A stretch of DNA of 64,000 nucleotides from Furcasterigmium furcatum (GCA_001599815.1 BCIA01000002.1:1-64000), one strand, 5' to 3'. Counted from the first letter of the stretch, positions 11,935 to 22,327 are shown. The notes: a model not told the origin generated them from the letters alone. A program made the numbers and translations.

Positions 11935-12577
11935 ATGACCATTAGGACTTTCTGGCGTGAGGAAATAAAATCCAAGATTAAGCGGATGCGACATGCGTGC
12001 CCTGCCCAAAACAGCCTCCGACGACACAGCGCACGCCTAGGCGCTGCTGCCCGGAATTCACCCGGTGCCCGCCATGAGCTCCAAGCGATCGCTCACTCCG
12101 AATCCAACGATGACTCTTCTTCGGAAGACGGTAGCGACAGCGACCAGAGCTACACGGCGAGGTCACCCGACAGTGCGGGAGAAGGGGAGGACGGCAGTCT
12201 GGACGAAGATGACACGCCGGCACCGAAACGTCGTCGTAAATTAGCCTCCCCACAGGCGACCGCGCGCACGCCGAACCCCGCGACAGCACCCCTCCCAGCT
12301 GTCAGCGGCCAGTGCAGGCCGCCGTGGCGCCGCAGGCGCCCGGACTCGTGGCATCGCCAGCCCGTCACCCTCCTCACGTCATTCATCCGACCGAGGCTCT
12401 GTTGTGGAAGAACCTATCGCCAGGTTTGAGGAGTGGCCATTGCAGCATGCCGTCCTGAAGCGTATACTAGAGAACGGGGCGGCGACATTTCAGCTCGAGT
12501 TTGCGTGGGACCCACGTACAGACCATCGACGGGAACCAATCCAGCCGCGGCCCACGCCGGCGAACCCAGCCGCAGTT
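11935..12577 (+). pseudogene. relic of an acidic, Myb-like fungal protein
   Basis: An acidic, serine-rich segment with a basic patch (SSSEDGSDSDQS, then PKRRRK) lies in the first frame. A second frame then carries a segment with FEEWPLQHAVLKR and GAATFQLEF. I recognise this as the N-terminal half of a fungal gene family that usually ends in a Myb/SANT DNA-binding domain. The two parts are in different frames, so at least one indel lies at about 12250-12340, and the Myb part is absent. There is no plausible intron joining them. It is best read as a truncated gene copy. The family link is from memory of motif patterns and needs a search. Confidence 0.42.
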
Positions 12578-12589
12578 TCAGCGTTCGCT

Positions 12590-12991
12590 TCAATAACAGG
12601 CTGCGGGGTTCACGCCAGCCAAGAACAGCGCTTTCTGGCTGGATTTCCCAGGCGTCGGAGTGTCCAGCATGGCAGCCGTCGTGCGATTGGGCGCAACAGT
12701 CGTGCGCCGGTAGTCACCGACCTTCCAGACTAAACCGGCTTTAGAGAAGAAGGGTCCGATGAGTGCAGTCTGAAGAGATGGTGGGGTTCCATTCGAGGAA
12801 TTTAGCACGCGTAATGCCGTATCGCGCGGGGAGCTAGACTTGACAGTGCGCCAGCCGTCACAGTTGTCTGGCTGGCCTGGATGAACTGGACCGCCAGGAC
12901 CCGAGTCTTGTGCCTGGATGGCAGGCAGGTTGGCCCCCAGAAGCAGCGCGGCCGCCAGCGAGACAACGTTCCTCTGGGTGGACAGATGCAT
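12590..12991 (-). CDS. small secreted protein, unknown
   Basis: The product is 133 aa. The start at 12991 is preferred over an upstream in-frame ATG because it puts a clear signal peptide first (MHLSTQRNV, then a Leu/Ala core ending near AIQAQ at residue 29). The mature part begins with a Gly/Pro-rich segment (GPGGPVHPGQPDNCDGW) like the spacer that often precedes LysM modules in fungal secreted proteins. A proper LysM core does not follow, so it could be a degenerate LysM protein or an unrelated small secreted protein. Only two cysteines are present. It lies on the strand opposite the adjacent gene relic. Effector-type roles are possible but not shown. Confidence 0.45.
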   Translation of the reverse strand: MHLSTQRNVVSLAAALLLGANLPAIQAQDSGPGGPVHPGQPDNCDGWRTVKSSSPRDTALRVLNSSNGTPPSLQTALIGPFFSKAGLVWKVGDYRRTTVAPNRTTAAMLDTPTPGKSSQKALFLAGVNPAACY

Positions 12992-14109
12992 TTTTTTCTG
13001 TCGACACGAGTCGGAATGCCAGAAGAAAACGACTTGAACTTGGGATGTGGAGAAACACGGACAAGTCAAGTGAAGGAAGACTCAGCTATCAGGGAGAGAC
13101 TGAAGGCTCAATTGGCTCGCCTTTCAGAGCCAGGAGAGGATCGGCAAGAAATTTTCAATTCCGTTGAGTCTGACGTTCTAGCTGTCAGCATGAGCCTACA
13201 GCCCGCAGGGCGTCGCTTCTCACCTTCCTTCCGGCGTTTGCAAATGAAACCCAGTATCTCGCGCGCAGCGCCTGCAATAATAGAGATTAGTCGAGATGCG
13301 TGCCATGCCGTACGAGGCAGGATTATCTGTCGACATCATCTCACACACAGCAACGCATCGCATACAGGTAATGGTCTTGACAAGGGCCGATGCCGAACTA
13401 CCGGAGATCGAACTATTGCTTGAATCCCTCGCTACCTCAGTTGCGGCAGGGCGATCCGATGAGGAAGCTGCATGTTGGACATGTCGAGGTTGTGTCGATG
13501 ACGTGAGAGGGACCCATACCGTAGTACAATGCAGCCAGCAACAGTACTCATAATGAATGAGAACCGCGAAATATATAATCATCAAGGCAAGGACAACGGC
13601 GGCAGTGCGGTGCTGAGGATAGAACCTTCTAGACTGGAGGGCTCGCCGCTCACGCCCCACCAATGTTCTTGAGTTGTCGGAAAGGGACGTTTCTGACCAC
13701 AAAACTGACGAATGCAGGAGGTCCGGTTTGTACATTGGCGCCGCCTTGAATCGAAATCAACGGGTCAGCGGGGAATGCAGACCTGATAACGTAAGTGATA
13801 GGGGAGTGAAACACCCAACCGCGACGACGCGGCTATCTGCCTCTTGGAGTTTCGCTCGCGGCGGTTGTCCGAGTCGCTCTCCCTCCCTGCGGCTGCCTGG
13901 ACCGGCCCCGAGCTTATTTGTACACCGTTCCTTCCATTCGACTCCGGATGCATATCCGATGCTGCTCTGTGGGGTACTGGGCTGGGCTGTTGGACAACTT
14001 GTCTCGAATCTTGTCCTTCGCATGGCTGCTCGAGTCCCCAATGCCTGCGTTGCATCTGCTTTGTTGGGGCCAGAACGTGTCTGTGGAGCAGGACATTCTG
14101 GGCCGACAG
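12992..14109. other. accessory DNA without a supported gene
   Basis: Open frames occur on both strands. One minus-strand frame at 13220-13735 has a hydrophobic run that could span a membrane. None has convincing motifs, a good start context or splice structure. Confidence 0.35.
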
Positions 14110-14262
14110 GCCACGGCAGTGGTGATGTATCTGTGAGGACGACCAGGTTTCTCTAATCAACGAAACATGGGTTGTCTTTCTCGAAAGTCGCATGGCAAGT
14201 TCCATCAATGTCGGCTCATCACCCACGCCAGATAGTAGGTGGCGATGCCACGAGGATGCTGC
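14110..14262 (-). pseudogene. fragment of NLR/ankyrin-type protein, inverted copy of 40344-40490
   Basis: The minus strand here matches the plus strand at about 40344-40490 over roughly 145 bases at near 90 percent identity by eye, including the coded motif SSWHRH(V/L)LSGVGD and MELAMRL. This copy has lost one T in a T-run, which shifts the frame. In the 40 kb copy the same segment leads into ankyrin repeats, so this is a displaced piece of the linker of that protein type. Confidence 0.6.
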
Positions 14263-14559
14263 GTAGTGGAGGAACTGGAAGGCTGATGAAGCGCAAGCAG
14301 ACTTCTGCGAGCAGAGCCAGCTGCGGACGCGGAGTTGCTGCATGCTGCCGCCTCGCAATGGTCCCTTATCGACCAGGAGTGAGACGTGGCGGTCGATGTC
14401 ATTGGCGTCGTGTGTCTGCGATCCAGGATGGCCCTGCCGCGCCGATGTGAAGACAAAATCGGAGGGCAGGCGATGCGACCCATCGCTGCCCTGGTCGGAC
14501 CACACGATGATTCCTCGGTACGGCGTCGACCGCTGTGATGTATCCCAGATGCTACCGAG

Positions 14560-15090
14560 CCTCAGCTTCCGGCCCGCCACGATCGCCGCCGCCAGCTCGA
14601 CGGCCATGCACGCCACATACAACGTTTCCAAGACGGTCGTAGACCTCATTCCTCTCCTGGCACCGCTGTCCTTACGTTCGGCCGACAAGCAACACCAACT
14701 TCGTGAGGCGGCAGGACTCGCATCAGATGCCGCTGCCATTGCTCTCCAATGTGATGATGTGCCATTAGCCGCTCTCCGATTACTCGAGACTGGCCGCGGC
14801 ATTCTTGCGGAGTCTCTTCAAAGTATTCGCACCGATCTTTCTGCCCTCCAGGATAAGCATGCAGACCTTGCTCGCGCCTTTCTTGATCTCCGTGACCAAC
14901 TTGATGGGCCTACCCCACAACTAGCCTCGAACTGTCACAAGGGCGGTCTGCCTACATCGAAGGCGAACGTCGCCACAGAGCGGATGAGGTGATGAGCCGA
15001 CTCCTCCGCAAGATTCGGGAACAGCCTGGGTTTGAGCAGTTTCTCAAGGACAACACCATCGTCAACATTTCGGCAACACGGGCCTATGTG
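14560..15090 (+). pseudogene. CHAT-domain protein relic
   Basis: The first frame reads VVDLIPLLAP, then LREAAGLASDAAAIAL, LAALRLLETGRGILAESL, then DLSALQ and ARAFLDLRDQLD. This is the helical linker that precedes the CHAT (caspase HetF-associated with TPR) protease domain in many fungal proteins. The frame shifts at about 14920, continues as RSAYIEGERRHRADEV...QPGFEQFL, and reaches the start of the CHAT domain (IVNIS) after an apparent deletion. The His/Cys catalytic part is not seen. Residual open frame to 15408 has no family features. The TPR part upstream is also missing. It is a dead fragment; a second CHAT relic lies at 28.6 kb. Confidence 0.68.
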
Positions 15091-15829
15091 CAATGGGACG
15101 ATACGTCGGAAAGATGTTTGTACACTTGGAAGCGCGGTCGCGGTGGACATTGCTGGGTCGGAGGTAATGAGGGGGAGGCACGCGAGGAGGTGGACGGGGA
15201 GTATCTGTTGTGTTGCGCTACTGCCATGTCCGTCGAAATTCGCACGAATGCTGACTGGCTGCCAATCGAGGTTCGATACAACGAGGATAAGCAGCTTCTT
15301 GAGGGACAGGCGAGCGTTGGAAGCCAGAGGCTGGAGGTAAAGGATTCGGTGGTGATGGACATGATGTGCGGGGTCAGGGGTCCGCATACTGCTTCGGTTT
15401 TCTGCTAAGAATCAACGAGCTCAGATGATCCACCATACATTGCTTACAACCGAGAAGTGGAGTGTGATGCGGGGACGCGATCGTTGCGAAGTAATACCTC
15501 ACATGGCCCTGATAGAAAGGACTTTGATGTCGATGGTTATCCTCTGGTGAGGCAGCAGCGCGTCTCGACGCGTCGACGTCATCGGGAGACCTGGACCACT
15601 TGTGTAGAGGCAGATAGTGCCGTATTGGCTTACTAGCTACTAACGCTCTGCTCCATTATTAGTACCGCTCTCTAGACAGACATGGTTCCTTTTACGGCGA
15701 CTCCTTCCTTGCTTCCGAATAGCTGTTGGCTGTTGGGATTCAGACATGCGTCGGCAAAACTACCGCTCTGTGAAGTTTGGACATCTATAAACATGGACCG
15801 GTAGGTCGGAAGCTGGGCGATAAGCTTAA
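15091..15829. other. spacer between CHAT relic and interrupted MFS gene
   Basis: Contains an open frame to 15408 that continues the relic but matches nothing I know, then about 420 bases with no features. Confidence 0.35.
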
Positions 15830-16052
15830 CTATGCCCCATACCTGTCTCGACCTTCCGATAGCAGTCTCTGCCTCTCCTCTGCGGTGCATGTTCCTATCT
15901 TCTCTTTTGTGACAAATTTTCTCCCTTCAATCGTGACGAAGACCGTTAGAGCAACACCAACCAGCCCTCCCGCCAAACCGAAGGTGATGTTGATCGGTGT
16001 TGGGTTGCCCTGCAGCGGCCCATGGGTAAGAGCATCCAGACCGGATTGGGTA

Positions 16053-16104
16053 ACGTCCAACACCCCCGACCGGGCCNCCCCCCCGACCGGGCCACCCCAA
16101 AAAA
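16053..16104 (+). repeat. left terminal inverted repeat of Fot1-type element
   Basis: Begins ACGTCCAACACCCCCGACC directly after the TA at 16051-16052 and ends in a run of six A. It pairs with the reverse complement of 17858-17909. An N at 16077 hides one base. Confidence 0.92.
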
Positions 16105-16203
16105 CTATACCGCCACTTTTACCACCCCATCTAAATCGCTTAGATCTTTACTAATTCTAGATAGATCTTTTTCATATTTTCCAGATCTCTAGATTAGTCA
16201 ACA

Positions 16204-17670
16204 ATGAAATAGTATACGGAAGACGACGCTGAATAGGCCCTTTAATCTATCGCGGATGGCTAATCTATTCGTAAGGCTGCGTTGGAATGGGGTGTTCTAA
16301 GGGCTACTCTTCAACGTAGGCTCTAGGGAATCCAGCCTAAAGAGACAGCTTTTTCTAGCTTCCAGAGGCTATCTCCGACCTAGGAAAAACACCTATCTAA
16401 ATGGATACGGATCTAGGCTGCCCTAGGGCTCCCACCTACCTATTAATAAGTCAGGGATTTCGCAGACCGGATACTACGCCTCCGAGGAGACCCCCAGGGC
16501 ATCGGGAAGAACTGGTTCTAAGGCTTCCTTAAGAGAAACCCATCTATTAAGGTCTATAGAGCTAGGCCTATCGATTCCCAGCGTATTAACGGAGCCTTAG
16601 CTAACGTTATCAGGACTTGGTTCCGACGTCTAGCTGTCCCAGAGATCCAGGGCATCCAGCCAGCCAACAGATATAATATAGATAAGACGGGTATTCTAGA
16701 GGGTCGAGGGGCCAACGGTCTGGTCCTAGGATCCTCTGGGAACTAGGCTCTCCGGAAAAAGCAGCTAGGATCTAGAGCCTAGACGTCTATCCTCGAGTGT
16801 ATCAGTGCAGATGGATCCCTGCTCCCACCCTTAGTTATCTTCAAGGGCAAGACAGTCTAACAGCAGTGGTTCCCTCTAGATCTGGTTTACTATACCTAAT
16901 AGAAGTTCACGGTAATAGATAACGGCTAGACCAGCAATTTAATAGCTATCTATTAGTTATAAGAGGTCTTTATCCCAGCTACCTAACTAATAGATCTATC
17001 CCAGCCTAGGCTATTAATCCTAGATAGGTATAGCAGTTACGAGATAATAGAATTTATATATCTCTGCTATAGTAATAATATCCAACTGGTTTTCCTACCT
17101 CCCTATACGTCCTACGTCCTTTAACCTCTTGATTAGTCTGTCTTTAGACCCTTGAAGGCAGCCTATAAGAAGGAGCTAGGATTCCCGGAGACCTGGAACG
17201 ATTTAATAGTTATGGGCAAACGGAACTTTCTATCCTGTTATCGGAAGGCTCGCGAGACTGCCTGTTCAGACTAGAACATCAGGAGTGGATAGAAATCGAC
17301 AGGTCTATGGCTAGTATCCCTGGCCAAGCCCCTCTTAAGCCCTCTACTCCTAGATAATAGCAACGGGGCTAGCAGCATAGTTAATAGTATCTAGGATAGA
17401 GCTGCTAGATCTAGAGCTATCGAAAACTGGGATATAGCTGGGTCTGTAGTAGCTTNGTCGACGCCTAGGAAGGCAGCTGATCTCCAGGGCCAGCTACGCC
17501 TATATAGCCAGCTGGATCAACCTACCAGTACGTAACGCCTACTATTCAGAAAGGTCCAAAAGGGATTTAACGAGAAGGACTACGCCCTTGCAACCTCGCA
17601 ACAGAAGATCTAGATCCTAGAGGCCCAGTTGGAAGCAGCCAGGCCTAGGAAAAAGAAGAAGGTCTAGATC
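16204..17670 (+). pseudogene. degenerate pogo-family transposase
   Basis: A single plus-strand frame with about twenty stops, nearly all TAG. Recognisable blocks in order: KYTEDD-like start at 16204, ALEWGV with ATLQRR (helix-turn-helix), NRYNIDKTGILEG (first catalytic Asp region, D in NIDKTG), PPLVIFKGK, RLLILD (second Asp) with SSYEIIEF, VFLPPYTSYVL with PLD (third Asp region), GKRNFLSCY, and STGLWLVS near the end. The order and spacing are those of Fot1-type DDE transposases. The stops sit where relatives carry Trp or Gln, consistent with G-to-A and C-to-T changes by RIP. It cannot make an active enzyme. Confidence 0.85.
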
Positions 17671-17857
17671 AGCCCTAATTCGAAGTTCGCCGACATCAAC
17701 GCTATCTATAGGGCCTAGATTGAAGCTGGCGATAAAATAGATCAGATAGATGGATCTAGCGACGTTGAATTACCCAGCGACCTAGAGGACTGTATTATAG
17801 TTGTAGCGTAGCTGGTGTTAATAGAGGTTGAAGTTGAAGTCGTATTTCTGGTGATGA

Positions 17858-17909
17858 TTTTTTGGGGTGGCCTGGTCGGGGGGGTGGCCCGGTCGGGGGT
17901 GTTGGACGT
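17858..17909 (-). repeat. right terminal inverted repeat of Fot1-type element
   Basis: Reverse complement of the left repeat with one clear mismatch (GACCAGG against GACCGGG). It is followed by the duplicated TA at 17910-17911, after which the MFS reading frame resumes. Confidence 0.92.
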
Positions 17910-19290
17910 TAAAGTTGAGAACCCCCGACATGCAGACCAACGTTCCGTAGATGCGCCCAAAGGCAGCAAAGCCGAATACTTTAATGGCGTAATCTCTGAT
18001 CCCGTCAGCTGTGCGGTTAAGACGCGTCTTCTAGGGAAACGTACGAAATGGCGGAGTAATAGAGGGGACGGAAGATGACGAAGAGGAGCACAGTTGTGTA
18101 GCCGGCCAAGATGGACGGCAGGCAGTTCAGGAAGCCAATGGCAACGATGAAACATGTCAGAATTCCAAAGATGGTAGGTACGCTGACGTTGTTCAAAAGA
18201 AGGCCGATAAAAGGGGTCGCTGCAACACCCCCGATCGGCAGGGCGACGTCGAAGAAATGGTTGATAGAGGTAGCTTCATCCTCCGAGTCTAGCAAGTACC
18301 TGTACTGAGCGCGGATGGTCGCGATGAAGTAGTTCATGCGCTGCATCTGCACGATGGTCAGGAGCAGGATGAGAAGGAACCACGGGCTGCTGATCTGCGT
18401 AGATGTAGGAACACCGTGGAGTACGCCCCATACTCCGCTCGTCTTCTGCCGCTCCTCTTCTCTCCTGACACGCTCGTTACGATGTTCTGCGTGGCCAGTA
18501 ACCTCCTCGATCTGGTCCAATGTAGACATACGGCGGTCCGCGCGGGCATTACGAACCCTCTCGAGTTCATCCGGGTTGCTTATCTCTTCGTCTGACTCAT
18601 GAACGTCGCGAGTGGAGTCCTTGGCCTTTCCAATCTTCTGTTCCAATTCGGGTATGGTATGATAGGGGCGAGGGTCCATGTAGCCGAACTCAGCAACAAG
18701 GATAAGAGCCGGAACAGTAAGGTATCCAAAGAAGAACAACTTCAGCGAGAGTCCGCCATTAGTCGCATCGTATAGGATGCGGCAGACGAGGAAAACGGCG
18801 GCGGACGCGTCGAAGGCTCCTGTGATTAGGGCGATAATTACGCCCGTGTGTTTCGGGAAGGTATTGGCAAGCTGGAAACTGGACACGAACACAAGGGTCC
18901 CACCCAAGGCCAGGAGAATATTGCCCACGACGTACACATCAAGCTTCGGGATGGAGGATGATAGACCCAAGAGCAAGCTTCCTGCAGCCAACGAAATGGC
19001 AGAGAAAACCCAGCACATGCGTCTCCCGAAACGGTCGAGGATAGTGCCGGCCAAGAGTGTTGACACGTTTCCGACGACCGTGGCGACGATGAAGAATAGG
19101 TTGAGACGCATGTCCTGTTCGGCACAGGGAGTATCGCCGGAGTCGTCCTCAGACGGGTCGCAGACCTCGCGATATGCACCCTCGGCGATCAATACGGGCT
19201 TGAGGGCTGCGAAACCGAAGACGGTACCAGCAGCGAGCAAGCAAGCCATGATCCCGGTAATGACCTGAGCTAAAGGGAGGACAGGCAATC

Positions 19291-19354
19291 AGCCATCTGT
19301 ATGAAGAGCCATCTGTATGAAGAGCCATCTGTATGAAGAGCCATCTGTATGAAG
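19291..19354. repeat. 16-bp tandem repeat, four units, in MFS intron
   Basis: Four perfect copies of AGCCATCTGTATGAAG lie in what I read as the first intron of the MFS gene. They lengthen the intron to 139 nt, against 49-80 nt for most others here. A likely length-polymorphic minisatellite. Confidence 0.9.
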
Positions 19355-19646
19355 AATAGGGACGAGGATGCTCCCCAGCTACACACCTAATCGCTTCGCG
19401 TTAGCTACGTTGTAGGCAGCAACAGGACGGGGTGTTTCCAAGGCGAGAGGTGGCTCGGCCGGAGCCGAAGCTCATGCGGCGCCATTCCGACTTGTTGTCT
19501 ACCGGCAAGCGGTCGGAAAAATCGAAGTGTTCATAGTTCCAACTCAGGCCGTCCCTAATTTGCTGTTGGTTGCGGCCTACGTCATCTGCAAGGGCTGGTT
19601 CGTAGTCGAAACCTTCAGCCTGGGTGACATGCTGGGCGAGAGACAT

Positions 19647-20004
19647 TAGGGCTGGGAGTTGCAAAAAGAATCACCAGGCCGCAGTCAAGTCGTGCTAAAT
19701 TTTCGTTGAAAAAAATTAGACGAATGTTGCTGCAGCCCCGTGCGGGTGTGAAGGCTGCCCCGTCCCCCAATGTATATATATTACTACTATTGTATGACGC
19801 TCGTCCGCCGTGGCGAATCAGTGACGTATGATGTTGGCTTGAGCAGCGTTGGTATGGACGGATTCCCCGCAGCCCGATCCAATAACTTCCCTGAAGCTTT
19901 TGGGGGTACAGGCTCTAAAGCGGGGCTGGTGCGTGCCAAGCAAGCGGAGTACAGGAGTGGTCTTCCTTCCTACTCCCTGTCCCTCGTCAGGTCGAATCAC
20001 CATG
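19647..20004. other. 5' flank of the MFS gene
   Basis: Contains a TATA-like run (about 19770-19782) and a short A-rich tract; no gene is supported. Confidence 0.4.
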
Positions 20005-20455
20005 TGAAGAAGCTGGCGAGTTCGCCGAGGGAGATCGACTCGAGTTGTCTGTAGGGATCGCCGAACTCATTCCTGCCAGGCCTTGGGTCTCCTTCGTCCA
20101 CCCAAAAGCCGGCCGTGATATTTTTATCTGGATCTCCCTGGTCTGACTGACAGACATATCCATCATCCAACCCTGTGCCAGGATGATCAACACCTACGTG
20201 ATATTAGCTGACGAGCCACAGAGGCCAGCTCTCCCCATCTGCTTGACAATGCGTCCCCCCAGGCTATGGGCGATAAAGATGATCGGTCGGCTCGGGCTGT
20301 TAGCTAGCGAGTGGAGGCTCGCCTGCATCCTGTGGCGATGTCCTCCAAAGATTATGTACTATCGCTGTCTGCGACCGTCGAATTATAGCCGTACGTCACC
20401 ACCCGTGCCATCGACCTGTGCGTCGCTTCGTTCGTGAGATCGGTGGTATTCCGTC
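20005..20455 (-). pseudogene. relic of a DUF676/SERAC1-type alpha/beta hydrolase domain
   Basis: On the minus strand the reading MARVVTYGYNST at about 20420 leads to a stop after DSDST. After a one-base shift it continues as SLHSLANSPSRPIIFIAHSLGGRIVKQ. This is the nucleophile-elbow region (A-H-S-L-G-G) of the lipase-like domain found in fungal SERAC1-like proteins and at the N-terminus of many fungal NLRs. A further coding-like stretch (DDGYVCQSDQGDPDKN to SLGELASFFTW) follows at 20185-20005 but is not recognised. The stop and frameshift mark a dead fragment. The rest of the protein is missing on both sides. Confidence 0.58.
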
Positions 20456-21123
20456 GCCGCTAGTTCCCACCTGCAATACCACGGTCTAGGTGAGTGCCAG
20501 GCTCTCCTGACAAGTAACCACCTTCTTATCCTTTTATGGTGCCCGTCTCGCCTGTGGATGGCGAACAGGGTACTGGTATCCCATCATCCAGGATCCCGCC
20601 CCCCCCCCCCCCCCCCCAACAAAACTGGTACCCTGCCGGGCTGCCTCTGGAGTGACTGGTGTCGATGCCCAGTGCAGTTCCCAGGACCAGTCATCGCATC
20701 CGCCCAAGTCGTGGCTACAAGTAGCAACTTTGACCTACACATAGGAGATCAGTACTCCGTCTTCGCAGCCTCCAAAGGTTCCATCACAAGCACCCAGAAC
20801 AGCTCTCAAGTTTGTCCACCTGGTCGGATTTTCTGGAAACTTCTCGGAAAGACTGCATTCGACGTTTCCTGCGGACGAGGGCCTTCGAAAGCCTCAACGC
20901 GGAATCACGGCCTACAACAACCAAAACAACCGAGCCAACTTCGCAACACAAACGGCAGCGTCGAGCCAAATGGGGCGAAGTTCTTTCTGGCTTCTATTTC
21001 GAGATTTTAGCGCCTGATCCTGATCGGATTCTCAACTTGCTGAGTCATCAAGTGGTCCCACGGTCCTAACCTTTTCTCACTTCCGCCAGCCCACCAAGCC
21101 ACCAACGACCCTGGCGTCGACAG
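20456..21123. other. spacer with unassigned open frames
   Basis: Around the poly-C tract there are overlapping plus-strand open frames (about 20700-21010) with no motif I can name. A coding origin for part of it is possible but not supported. Confidence 0.3.
20599..20617. repeat. C19 homopolymer
   Basis: An uninterrupted run of 19 C on the plus strand. The exact length may be a sequencing approximation. Confidence 0.9.
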
Positions 21124-21657
21124 TCACCCAGAGATGACAAACATGCACTCCTTGGGGTCGGGGCTTGACAGTTTGACCACAGCTTTGTCCGTGGCCCAAG
21201 GTCCCAGTTGAATCAACCGATCCTGAGGAGAGTACGCGACATCTTTCGGAAACACCTCAACTATTTTGAGCTGGTACTGTGATTCCTTGATGTAAAATGC
21301 GCGCTGTCGTTCCAAGAACGGAAACACGTCGAGCTCGAGTCACGGGTGGCTTTCGAGACGTGGAGTGTGCCCTGGGATGTACCTTTTCGCAAGGTCAGTC
21401 GAGTGGACGAGGTGAGCGTAAGTGTTGCCCCATTCTGGAGAGACACACTATTGAATCATGCGGTAAATAATAACCTGGATGAGGGAACTTTTCGACTGGA
21501 ATAGGGAAGAGTGGCGATGCTGTAAGTCTGGTTGTATGGAAGAAGGTGGAAACTCACCGAACACATACGGCTCCTTCAAAGACGGGAACGGCATTCTGCT
21601 GGAATCTTCCCGACCTTCATAGTTCCAGCGACTCGCTAGCTCGCTCGCACCTGGCAT
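21124..21657 (-). pseudogene. two-exon protein of unknown function with an in-frame stop
   Basis: Exon 1 (21657-21558, starting MPGASELASRW) joins exon 2 (from 21434) across a 123-nt intron that keeps frame (YVF, E, WGNTYAHLVHS). A TGA at 21342-21340 interrupts the frame after LESHP, yet coding-like sequence continues in the same frame (DVFPFLERQRAFY to GPWATDKAVVKL) to a stop at 21124. The true gene therefore either ends early at about 72 aa or was longer and is now broken. No known domain is recognised. It shares a 156-bp divergent promoter region with the hemerythrin-like gene, so the two may once have been co-regulated. Confidence 0.5.
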
Positions 21658-21733
21658 CTACGTCATTATACGTCATGTAGGCATCAATAACCCCCATAAC
21701 TATACAGCAGTTAACGGCCAAGGAGCAGATATG

Positions 21734-21742
21734 CATATAAAC
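21734..21742 (+). promoter_or_regulatory. TATA box candidate of hemerythrin-like gene
   Basis: CATATAAAC lies about 75 bases before the ATG at 21814, inside the 156-bp region between two divergent genes. Confidence 0.5.
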
Positions 21743-21813
21743 AGAGGTGGGAACCTGTGCTCCCTTCGGTGCGTAGTTCTTGACCATGCACTCTGTAACA
21801 TCCCAACGCCACC

Positions 21814-22327
21814 ATGCCGCGGCTCTCTCAAGTCATCAAAGATGACCATCACCGCGTCATTGAGCTACGACAACGCATTTTCACCTCGAACGACAGCGAG
21901 ACAACGGAAGCCGAGCTAATCCAGGAGATCGAGCGGCATCTCGTTGCTGAAGCACAGGTCCTACTCCCCGTCCTCTCGGATAAACTTGCCGACGGGGACC
22001 AGAGGAGCCAGCGAGTTCGAAACGCACACGAAAATGTACAGCATGATCTTGCCGAACAACCGTTTTACTTTCAACTGGGACATTTGTGAGTTGCCGAAAT
22101 GGCTAACAGCTGGGAACTAGGTACGAAGAGGGCTTCACGACCTGAAGCTTGGAGCGCCTTGGCGGGCAGTTCTCGGGAATCAGTCTACTTGTTTATGGGC
22201 GCAGATATTCAAGCACATTTGTGAGACGGAGAGCCAGGATCTGCAACGCGTAGAAGATTGTCTCAGCATTGTGGACTCGGAGAACCTGGCCGACGAATAT
22301 TGCCGCGCGAAGAAGGCACGGGAATAA
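21814..22327 (+). CDS. hemerythrin-like (HHE) cation-binding protein
   Basis: The start gives MPRLSQVIKDDHHRV, the first helix of a hemerythrin/HHE domain with its iron-ligand type DHH. A second helix follows with IERHLVAEAQVLLP (E-x2-H...E ligand pattern), then VRNAHENVQHDL. The frame leaves exon 1 at about 22085 (GTGAGT donor) and resumes in LHDLKLGAPW...IFKHICETESQDLQRVE to the TAA at 22325-22327, giving about 155 aa. The 3' splice site is uncertain. The standard TAG at 22118-22120 gives the wrong frame; an AAG acceptor at 22126-22128 restores it. Either the acceptor is unusual or one base is missing. HHE proteins bind a di-iron centre and are linked to oxygen or nitric-oxide sensing; the role in fungi is unclear. 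Confidence 0.66.

Larger units (their letters stand above)
16053..17909 (+). mobile_element. Fot1/pogo-type DNA transposon, complete but RIP-damaged
   Basis: The 1857-bp element has 52-bp terminal inverted repeats at 16053-16104 and 17858-17909, with one clear mismatch plus one N. It is flanked by the TA duplicated at 16051-16052 and 17910-17911. Size, TA target and long inverted repeats match the fungal Fot1/Pot2 (pogo, Tc1-mariner superfamily) group. The repeat is built of two copies of a CCCCCGACCGGGCC-like unit. Inside, a degenerate DDE transposase is read on the plus strand. The element sits inside the MFS gene in the opposite orientation. Confidence 0.92.
15830..19646 (-). pseudogene. 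MFS transporter (Fmp42-like), interrupted by a Fot1-type element
   Basis: Exons on the minus strand: 19646-19409, 19269-18045, 17995-17912, then after the insertion 16050-15830. The introns (139 and 49 nt) keep frame. The protein has an acidic N-terminus, twelve-helix MFS pattern (LDRFGRRM after helix 2, a long charged central loop, then helices from SPWFLLILLLT) and a C-terminal tail after the final helix (GGLVGVALTVFV). This resembles the Fmp42/SLC43-like fungal MFS group; the substrate is unknown. The transposon splits the last third between GVLNF and TQSGLDALTHG, exactly at a duplicated TA. Without excision the last two helices are lost. Nothing else in the frame is damaged, so the insertion may be the main lesion. 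The first exon is less certain than the rest. Confidence 0.8.

Noticed and set aside
13765..14802. 345-residue minus-strand open frame
   Set aside because: Only the 145-base NLR/ankyrin-like segment inside it has support; the rest is antisense to the CHAT relic or has no motif.
20558..21010. 150-residue plus-strand open frame around the poly-C tract
   Set aside because: Proline run comes from the homopolymer; no start context, splice structure or motif.
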